From Cryphonectria parasitica EP155 (taxonomy: Eukaryota; Ascomycota; Sordariomycetes; Diaporthales; Cryphonectriaceae), in contig NW_024468909.1 in assembly GCF_011745365.1 (NCBI RefSeq), positions 4,898,001 through 4,962,000 on the forward strand: 64,000 nt of DNA. Direction: 5' to 3'. The notes under the pieces were generated by a model. That model did not search any database. It was given only the letters and a program-made list of their open reading frames with translations, and was not told where the DNA came from. Of this stretch, positions 55,807 through 64,000 are shown piece after piece. How positions within the stretch are numbered: position 1 is the first letter of the stretch; each line of letters opens with the position of its first letter. A program made the translations under genes and the position numbers.

Positions 55807-58095
55807 CGTGCTGGTTGTGGGGATGGCAGCACGAAGACCTGATTTCTTTTTTAAAATAAAACAACAATTTAGAAAATGGAAGCAACACCGATAATATTCC
55901 TTCCCTTCTTCTCAACCCTTGGGCGTACCTACTGAGTAGGCAAACAAACGTAGAGAAAGGGGATGCGATGGTAAAGAGCCGCACTGACCTCTATATTCTG
56001 GGGACAGACTGGTATAAGAGACAAAGAGAGACAGCGAGAGAGGACATGAGGCTCTCAGTCCGGAGATCGGATTCACTTTCCGACCAGACTCCTCCTCCCC
56101 TCTTCCGATCAGGTAGATTCTTGGCAATCATGATAGGGCACCATGACTGAGGAATAGTGTGATCCATCCGCAGGCTCGACGGACAAAATATGATGTAGAA
56201 TATTGAGGCTGCGCCAGAATCTCCAGCCGCTCCTGATTCGACCTCCATCTCCGAATCTCCCAGAAGCTATGTAACTTCAGGGTCGAGCTTGAAGTGGAGT
56301 TCCTGACCAGCTGGCAGCTGCCGTCGTGCGGATCTTCCCTGGATGTGTCTTAAAGCTAACCACGAGGTGGCTTGCAGCTCATGGAAGCTGATGTCTCTTT
56401 TCAAAATCGCTGGCCTCGAGTGGTCCAGAATACTGGCTGGAACCTGGCAAGCTGCGGCTAGTCTGTTGGAAATATTGAGGGTTAAACTTAATACGTCCTT
56501 GTGGCTTGCTAGCGGGACAATTCCGCAGTCAGCCAACGGCTGAGATACGAGCCAAGAAGCACCTGTATGGTCCACTTGGGCTCTGAGGGGAGCAGGCAAC
56601 AGCATTTTTGTCACTTGTGGAGATGAAGAAGGGAGCGGAGTGCATTTGAGAACTGAATCATGACAGTATAAAAATTTAGGATTATATAGATATCGACAGA
56701 GAATCTCCATGGACTCCAGTTCTGCAAGCATCTTGCTTTTCCTAGCTAGGTGAGACGGCTCATTCTTTTTCATATACTCTCCGTCTCTCGGCTCTTTCTC
56801 CAGGACCCTGAAGTGCCAGGACATGGGTCTTTTTGAATACTGTCGGTTCTCCAGCTCCAGCCGCAAATCACCAGGGTTGAATCCCACTGTAGCGATAGCG
56901 TTGGTACTACTTTGCCAGCTCGCCTTGGCAATATCGAGTGTTTAATATAAGGGTCTCTTTTCAGTGTAGCCAAGGTCTCTTGGCACCACTTGTCGTTCGA
57001 GCGGAGTCATTCCAGTTGTCTTTTCCTTTTTCGAAGGAAGAAATAAAGAAAAATTAACCATAATTTACCTTTTTAAACTCTCGGCCGAGTCATTGGCCAT
57101 CTTTTCAATGTGGGATGCCCTGTGTTGGGAAGGGAGCAAGAAATAAAGGGAAGGGGAAAAGGAGAGAAAAGGAGAAGAAAAGAGGCCTATGAGAGTTTCC
57201 CCTAGACCGAGGTAACTCCACATAATTCCGAAATGCCTTTGCCCATCGCGCATCTGCGCAGAGGTTATTTTAACGTGGCACTCGCTATTACAGTGCCGCT
57301 CCGCCACCGGGCGGTGAGCCAGGACTGTCTTGCCGGGGCAGTGAGGCTCTGTCGTCTGACCATCAACTTCAACCTGATCTAATGAATGGATAGGGGGAGC
57401 TGGAAGACTAGACCGCCGACTTAGGTTAAAGACAGAAACCAGGATGACCAATTGCACCCAGAAAGCGGTCTCGTTCTCGTTTCCGCCGGTGGTCGGAGGC
57501 GCTGCCTGGGTGCATAATTGAAAGAGGCATCCATCCCCTGTCAATTGGTAACGCCAATTCAATATCAATCAAGCATATCCTTCTTCTGTCGTGACGATCA
57601 ATTGAGAGGTCGATTCTTTTGCCTTTCCTTGAAAGGAACGTGTTTTCTTCCACCCGTCTTGTAACTCGCTTGACACAGGACCACCCGACTGGAGAGTGAT
57701 TGCGACCCCAAGGACCTGTATATGTGATCTTTCGAGTCGTACACAGCCTGTATTGTAATTATTATTTATGAATAAGGTCCATATTCAACAACGTCACGTC
57801 ACGATGGAAGGAGACAAGAAGACCTCATGTCGGGACCGGCATAACATTGCAAGCCGACCGCTGCCAGCACGACTAATCATCCATCAAGCACCTCCAAACC
57901 CCCTCACGAGCCTGATGCAGTATTTGTAATCTTGCATTATGAAGCTTTATTTTGTTCGTCTGAATATATATCTGTGCCTCAATGAAAAATCAAGCACTAT
58001 TTGGTCCATACCAACATATTATAGTAATTAACAACAATCTTTCGCACTCACTTACCTATTACCCCATAATTATTACCACCACCACTCAAGCCAAG
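55807..58095. promoter_or_regulatory. Divergent intergenic region, Cys-rich membrane protein / SDR
   Basis: About 2.3 kb. A 200-codon open frame on the minus strand (56267-56887) lacks the GC-rich third positions of the neighbouring genes, opens with GTG, and shows no domain, so I do not call it. The sequence just before the SDR start is rich in CAC/CAA (58040-58095), typical of fungal leaders. Confidence 0.45.
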
Positions 58096-58945
58096 ATGCC
58101 CCATGCAGTTGTGACAGGGTGCAATTCTGGCATTGGCCATGAATTTGCAAAGGTTCTCATCAAGGCTGTAGGTTGTTCCGACCTCCAAGGAAAGAAAAAA
58201 AAAGTTCTCGGGAACTTCACCATTGACCGCGGGAGCAGGGCTATACTGTTCATGCAGTTGATGTAAACGATGGCGAGAAGTTGAAGAGCCTCGGCTGTCA
58301 GACGTCCAAGTTAGACGTCACCTCTCCAGAGTCCATTGCCAGCTTCAAGAAGGCTTATGGCGATGGGCCCTTGGATATCCTCTTGAATGTCGCGGGTAAG
58401 CCGGTGCCCTTCTCCATCACCACACTTGTCTCCTCGCACCTGGTTGCAAACGCAGCAAAGCTGATCAATACTCTTCCCCCTCCCCAGGAGTGTTTGACGC
58501 TGCCCACGATTCTCTTGCAACTCTCAACCTTGCCTCCTTGCAACAAGTCTACAATGTGAATACTTTTGGGCCCCTTCTTCTCACGCAAGCGCTGCTGCCC
58601 AACATTCTCGCCTCCTCCAGCCCCCGTCTGGGCTTCGTCTCCAGCCGCGTGGGATCCATAGCGGACAACAGCTCTGGTGGGAGCTATGCCTACCGGTCGA
58701 GCAAGACAGCGCTCAACATGCTATGCAAGAACCTGTCGTTAGATCTGAAAGACAAGGGCGTTGTTGTCTCCATCCTGCACCCCGGAATCGTGCGGACTAA
58801 CATTGGTGGTGGGGGCTTGGCTGGAGATCCCGAGGCCATCGAGCCGGATGAGGCTGCTGAGAAGCTGTTCAAGGTAATGATGGAAAAGAGCATCGAGGAC
58901 ACGGGTAAGTTCTGGCACCGAGAAGGGATGGAATTACCGTGGTAG
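58096..58945 (+). CDS. Short-chain dehydrogenase/reductase (classical SDR)
   Basis: A 228-aa protein. Exon 1 is 58096-58167, the intron 58168-58238 (71 bp), exon 2 58239-58395, the intron 58396-58487 (92 bp), exon 3 58488-58945. It starts MPHAVVTGCNSGIGHEFAKV with the nucleotide-binding TGxxxGIG at residues 7-14. LDILLNVAGVFD gives the NxAG motif (reading NVAG), VSSRVGS supplies the catalytic Ser region, and YRSSK gives Tyr145 and Lys149. LHPGIVRTNIGG follows. It is compact, like the C-factor/sniffer group of SDRs, and cytosolic with no targeting signal. The substrate is unknown. The conserved acid after the second strand (AVDVND) suggests NAD(H) may be preferred, which is inference. Confidence 0.87.
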
Positions 58946-59133
58946 TCCGTCCGGCGGCCTCATGCTGTACATAAGACATTGTCTTCTTTTTCTTCAAACA
59001 ATCAAGTGCAAGCCTCATGTAGATACTTTTATCTTGGAGAACATTGCCAATTGTGAACGGGTCTGAATGTGTGTACTTACTCGACTCACATGGGTACTGG
59101 TGTCCTGAGGGATGTCTCTGCGGGCGTTCCTGA

Positions 59134-60680
59134 TCATGGCATAACCTGCGGTCCATGCGGCGACCGCACCGGTGTTGGTGATGATGGGGGCGGCCCTGCT
59201 GGTGTGCCAGTCTTGGGTCGGACAGACCTCCTGGATGGGTCACTATGGGCCTCAGGCGAGGGGCCCCAACTAGACGACGGGGGCTGCGGTGTGGGCGGAT
59301 GCAGGTCCAGAAAGCTTCCTGCCTCGGCGATCTCGTCCGTGGAATGTTTCACAAACTCTGATGGTTCGATGCAACGGCCCATGGTATTGAAGATGTGTGG
59401 CCACGTTGCTGTGCTTATATTGGCATATATCGTGTATCCCCTGGCCCGATAGAAATCGACAAGAGTTGTCGCTACTCTCAAGGTCAGCTCATCCTCAGTC
59501 TCGCCGGTTGGTCCCGTTTCTCGCCAGCCTGCCGAGATTTCCGGATCTGGAATGAATCCGGGCTCTAGAATGATGGTGAGCGGCCCGTCGATGGTATACC
59601 ACGCGGGCAAGATCCCGCCCATGAGCAGCCGGTAATACATGTCCAGGGCCTGAGTTGCATACCCGTTACCTTTGTACGATACGTTGGGATCGACTTGACT
59701 GTATGGCCGAATATAAAACGTACAGATATAAAGCAGGTCAGTGCCCTTGTCATCGTTTGAAAGGCCGTCGCGGTGTTCTTGCTTGACCACCCTGCCACGA
59801 ACCTTACCATCGGCGTGATAGATCGAGCGCAAGGCGTTTGCTATAGTTAGATTTCCGTTTGGATACTTTGTCTCGCTTGGTTTGTCCTTGAGCCATTCTT
59901 CGACCCAAATCTTGTCGTCAATGTTTGGCTGGTGACATGTTGGCTTCGAGATCCGCCACCCGGAGATGACACCCATCTTGTTGCGCTCGAAATCGTCCTC
60001 GCCATAGCCTGGCCTGCGCAGGGAAATATAGCCTTGGTATCCAAGGCAGCTTCGGAAATAGGGGTATACCGAGTGGACCTGCACCATGACCCGTAATGAA
60101 GCCTTGTCTTGACCGTTGTACATGCATTCCTCAGTGGCGGTGACCATGGCGAGGATCCTGGGCGGGTGATCCCCTGGAGGAGTCCTCGGAGGAGGAGTTG
60201 AGGGTCCGGCTGGCGGAGGTTTCGTACGTGGCATCAAATGCATCGGCTTTCCTCTTGGCTTCCTCTCCAACTTGCCCTTGGGCTTGCCCTGCGGCTTCGA
60301 CACTGCTGTATCATTCCGGGCTTCTGGCCTGCCCTCTGAACTGCTCTCCAAAAGAGCGTTGTCTAGTAGCAGATCTGCTGCAGGTACTGGAGCTGATACA
60401 ATGTTAGCTAGGAGACATACTTCCTTCAAGCAAATACATTGCTCCTACGGGACACACTCTAGATTACAAACTTACCAGGAGAATCACGAATCAACAGTGC
60501 TGCTGCTGCGTTGGCGGCCCTAGCTACTGCTGCCGCCGCCGCTCTCTGCGTCTCGCGTCTTGCTCTTACGCGGGCGTTCGACGGCCTGAGAAGAGCGTCG
60601 GGATTCTCGACAAAGTTGCTCGGGAGGTTACCATTCCTTGTCCTGTTGGACCTCCTAGCTGTGTTACGTGTTATCGGCAT
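59134..60680 (-). CDS. Fungal GNAT-like acetyltransferase-domain protein
   Basis: A 487-aa protein. Exon 1 is 60680-60476 (MPITRNTARRSNRTRNGNLP), the intron 60475-60393 (83 bp), exon 2 60392-59134. Exon 1 encodes a basic, Ala-rich segment. After a Lys/Pro-rich linker comes a globular region. Within it, LLYICTFYIRPYSQVDPNVS followed by YKGNGYATQALDMYYRLL resembles a GNAT motif A (beta strand, then a Q/R-x-x-G-x-G/A-like turn and helix). GPLTIILEPGFIPDP and ATTLVDFYRARGYTIYANI follow, as in fungal acetyltransferase-like proteins where the last element is the motif-B helix. The C-terminal ~80 residues are Pro/Ser-rich. The substrate is unknown and the activity unproven. It ends 188 bp from the convergent SDR gene. 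Confidence 0.65.
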
Positions 60681-61567
60681 CTTTATGCGGTCAAAGGTCT
60701 TGAAAATCCTGTGTAAACCAGTTATTATTATAGTGTGGATGATCGCTTCCGTGAACCGTCTATCATGTGAGATAGACCACTCTATTTAAATTGTGAGATA
60801 TCCAGAGTATTAATAATTATTACGATATTGGTAATCCAGCAGCCAGAACATTTTCTGGGTGTCATGTGTTGTACTACTTTTAGTACTCGCAAAGGGCGGA
60901 ATGATTCAAAGAAAATGAGTTCTAAAGGACCTTTCAAACAATGAATGAATTGAATACGTTAAATATTCATAGAGAGCCTCTTTGTTCCATGCTTGGGTAC
61001 AAGCCCTTTTGAAAATTTTTAGATACATATTGCTTTGAGCAACTTGATAGAATAGCACAATGGATTGTGTTGGACATGTTAGCAAAATAACTGACACAAT
61101 AAGAGTCTGTCTAGACAAAGGAAGAATGAGCTGACTAGGAGCTTTAAAAGCCAAATTGATTGATGTACTTCTGAGGGGAATTACGCAGGAGCGCGGATGA
61201 ACACCTGTTGACGTCTTATGGACTGGTATAATGTACCTGGAAATGCATTTCGTCGGATGATATATCATTGGAATCGACCTTGTAGGTCGTGATTAGAAGT
61301 TCATCAACCGTGAGTATGTAGCATGACTCTGTATTCTGCTGGGCCAATATTGGATGATGATTAAACTGTAGACACTCACCCCCCAGATAATCATTGCCTT
61401 TTGATTCTCTGAATGTGGGAATGCTTCCTAGCTCTTTATATCCACAGGCCATCCTTTAAATCAATGGTCACTGATTACAACAGAGGTGATTGCCTCGAAT
61501 GGCTGCTTTACATAATCTTACACAGCTGCCGGAATGCACCCCCGGCGCCTGTGACCTTGTGTCTCAA

Positions 61568-61580
61568 CCCCCCCCCCCCC
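61568..61580. repeat. Poly(C) tract, 13 nt
   Basis: Thirteen C followed by GGG, one of five 12-14 nt G/C runs in the window. Confidence 0.9.
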
Positions 61581-61817
61581 GGGCACTGAGGGGCCAGGAA
61601 TGAGGCGCTGAGGAAGGTACCTGAAGACTTGAAGATATGTATGCTGACCTCATTGTACCATCCAGTACCACGGTGCGACTGGTTTGAGCCTCGCTCCCAA
61701 CGAGGTGGGTCATCTGTGCAACCCTCCTGCGGGGAGCTGCAGCATGGGCCGAGCCATTCCCGGGGCTGTACGTTGGCGGGAAGCCTGGGAGTTCTCTCTG
61801 TGCCCCCCCCCTCCCCG

Positions 61818-61843
61818 GTGTGTGTGTGTGTGTGTGTGTGTGT
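61818..61843. repeat. (GT)n microsatellite
   Basis: About 13 GT units immediately after C-rich runs (61803-61816). Confidence 0.9.
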
Positions 61844-64000
61844 CCGTGTGCCCTTTTGAGCTGGATCATCTTACATGTCACTGGAACGTGTGATGGGTAT
61901 TTCCGTCATCTCCATTGGGATCCTGCATGGGGAAATGTTGCGTCGAAGGCAAATGTGAAGTGCATACACGGGTCCGCCCGCGGCCGTGTCCCCAAAGATT
62001 GTAGACGAAACAAATTTTGTCGCTGCATGGTGTTCCTCCATTTTTCTTTCTTTGTTATCTCTTCCGTTCTCTTCTCCCCTTCTCATTCGGAGCTGGCCGC
62101 TCTATCGTCTTGTAATGATCATGAATGCTGTATAATGACGCAGATGTAGTCATCATCGGGCCATTACCGGGGGGTAAAATTCGCCTCCAGGGCGAACCGG
62201 CGACGAGACCCCTCGATGAGCGTCTGGGATGCCGGTACTCTCCTGCAGCAAACCTCGTCCTGTCGGGCAGCACGCGCTTCTACAAGACGCAAAGCCACGC
62301 TGACGAGTCCATGTCGCCACAACAGCCTTGCGAATCCGACGGCTAGCCCGCTGATGGTGTGCACTCCTTTTTCGTGCTTGGAAGAAAGAGAAGAAAACAT
62401 GAAAATTAATTGGAAAAGTGACTGGTTCAGCCACTCGGCGGTCTTTGCATTTTCTGTCGAGAGGTATTTATGACATGTCGTTTTCACCAAGGTTGCGCGA
62501 TGATGCCTGTCTCGATCCAGGAGCGGCCGCTTAATCCCCTAGATCGAATTTTCGCGTGCAAGTCCCGCTCTAGACTCAAGGGTCCTGTCATTACTGCGGG
62601 TCAGCCTTGTCTTTCCTCTGCAGCGCTTGCAGCGCGCAGCTCTATAGCGATACGGTGGGGGAGGGAGAGGGGGAGAGGAGGTAAGGGTTCACCATCGGGA
62701 ACGCCGAGCTGCGGCAGAGGCCTGCAGCGGAAGAATTTACATCACCTTCCGGGCCTGGTTGGAGAGAGCTGGACCAGATACTTTGGTTCACAGCGCAGGA
62801 GGCTTCACGGCCTCGGTCATACAACACCGTTTACCATGAAACTCTCAAAGTGAGGCGTACTGTAAACACAGGGCGGTTGCGTGTGTCGATCCCGCCGATC
62901 CCTTTGTGACAGCGGCCCGTGTCAAGCGAGAAACACAACCGAGATTGATGGGGATTAAACAAAAGTCGGGGCGTGAGCAACGTCTTTGTACCGACCGTAC
63001 TGTTACTACTGTATTCGTAGGAATGCCGGCGAGACACAGTTTTCCTTGTGTGCCACGGGGCAACCACCCTTATTTGCACACGCGCCGGCGGATAGTTCGG
63101 TTCCAGCTGTGGGAAGCTTTAGTCTTCCAAGGCATAGTTTATACAGCTGCATAATATCGGCAGAGATGGCTGGCAGATAGAGTTTAACCCCCGTCGAGCC
63201 AGTTCAGAGCAGAGCCTCAGGCAAGACCGACAAGTGTCGAGAACTGAAGTGATTTATCACAAGACTAGAGGCGGAGATCGGTCGCGAAAAGGCACTGCTG
63301 TTGAATACCTGTCCCTTTCCCTCCCCTTTTCGGGTCTTTTGGCACCCACTGCACTGCTGTGGCTTTCATGTGACCAATATTGTCCTGGCTACTTCTGGGA
63401 GTGCCCATCTTCGAGGCATCGGACGATGTCCATGCGAAATATCGGTGATGTTGATGCTTCAAACTTCGGCAGCTCGCCACTTCATGCAGCGGCTGAGATA
63501 GACAACGACTCGCATCTCGTGAGGCTAGTCAGTGATCTTGGGACTGGTGTGGCGGCGCTGCAGCTCTAGATGTCAGGAGATGAAGCTGGAATGCACCAGA
63601 GACCCCGACCTCCCCCCCTCTCTCTTCTCATCCGGGATGTCCAATTAGAACTTGATTTTTCCCCCCCTTCTTCTTCTCTTTTCCTTCAAAAGCACAAGCA
63701 TCTCGCCAGGCTAGGGAGAGGTCCGTCACCCGTAGCCCCCGAGGCCGTATGAATAGAACTGCCCGTAAAAAGAGTGTGTCTTGAACAACTTGCCACAAGA
63801 GGATGGCGTTGCGACTACAGGGCGAGCGGCCGGCTACTGCTGCCGCATAGCTTGTGGCATGATTCTCTGGTAGTTGAGTCGACAACAAGCCGTTCCTGTG
63901 GATGGGAAGAGAAGTACCAACATGACATTACCACGAGACCGCACTGCCCGTCGGAGAATGACCTCGGGGTTCGCTCAACAGCACTGGCCTCCCCACAACA

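Larger units (their letters stand above)
60681..64000. other. Gene-poor stretch to window end
   Basis: About 3.3 kb without a supported gene. A 78-codon frame at 61216-61452 (minus; MACGYKELGSIPTF) and a few others near 62,500-63,500 lack convincing coding features. It contains a C13 run at 61568-61580 and a GT microsatellite at about 61818-61843. Confidence 0.45.

Noticed and set aside
56267..56887. 206-codon minus-strand open frame
   Set aside because: It opens with GTG (first ATG about 21 codons in), third positions are not GC-rich, and no domain is visible. It could be an orphan gene, but nothing supports it.
61216..61452. 78-codon minus-strand frame starting MACGYKELGSIPTF
   Set aside because: It has a GTGAGT donor-like site inside, but no matching acceptor gives a convincing second exon. 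Possibly a gene relic; not supported.

Overview
The window is nuclear DNA of a filamentous ascomycete (Pezizomycotina), most likely a Sordariomycete. The evidence is short GT-AG introns (46-325 nt) with CTRAC-like branch sites, GC-rich third codon positions, fungus-specific families (eisosome protein Eis1, Sfk1/Frag1-type membrane protein, recyclin-1, a SCAP-type sterol sensor), and a DNA transposon whose coding region carries about 15 in-frame stops but no detected frameshift, as repeat-induced point mutation (RIP) leaves behind. I cannot name the species. Most exon structures were rebuilt by hand; in each complete model the exon lengths sum to a whole number of codons.

Layout. 1-12.7 kb is a gene-dense block: a lysine-rich SMAP-domain protein cut by the window edge (-), a TFIIH-type CDK (Kin28/CDK7, -), a Frag1/DRAM/Sfk1 membrane protein (+), Eis1 (-) and a Y_phosphatase3-type tyrosine phosphatase (+). 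12.7-28.5 kb is gene-poor, with a possible small Cys/His-rich ORF (-), a divergent 14-3-3-like protein (+) and a bZIP-type factor (-). 28.5-38.2 kb is dense again: mitoribosomal mS41/Fyv4 (-), facing away from a 1,483-aa SNF2-RING protein of the Irc20/SHPRH class (+), then recyclin-1 (F-box plus Sec10-like, -). 38.5-41.2 kb is a complete but dead pogo/Fot1-like transposon, inserted at TA about 330 bp upstream of recyclin-1. 41.9-45.5 kb is a SCAP-like SREBP chaperone (-). 48.4-60.7 kb holds a JMJD7-like JmjC protein (+), a Myb/SANT-like protein with decapeptide repeats (-), a cysteine-rich single-pass membrane protein (-), a short-chain dehydrogenase (+) and a GNAT-like protein (-). I see no convincing gene in the last 3.3 kb.

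Most genes are housekeeping: transcription (Kin28), mitochondrial translation (mS41), DNA damage response and ubiquitin (Irc20-like), membrane organisation and traffic (Eis1, Sfk1-like, recyclin-1) and sterol sensing (SCAP). They form no operon-like pathway and no biosynthetic cluster. I found no tRNA, rRNA or CRISPR. I did not find a clearly new biological system. The most notable items are the transposon (94-bp inverted repeats with one mismatch around a ruined interior), a bZIP gene with a possible optional last intron that swaps the C-terminus, in-frame stop-free introns in two membrane-protein genes, five 12-14 nt G/C homopolymers, and the SCAP gene itself.
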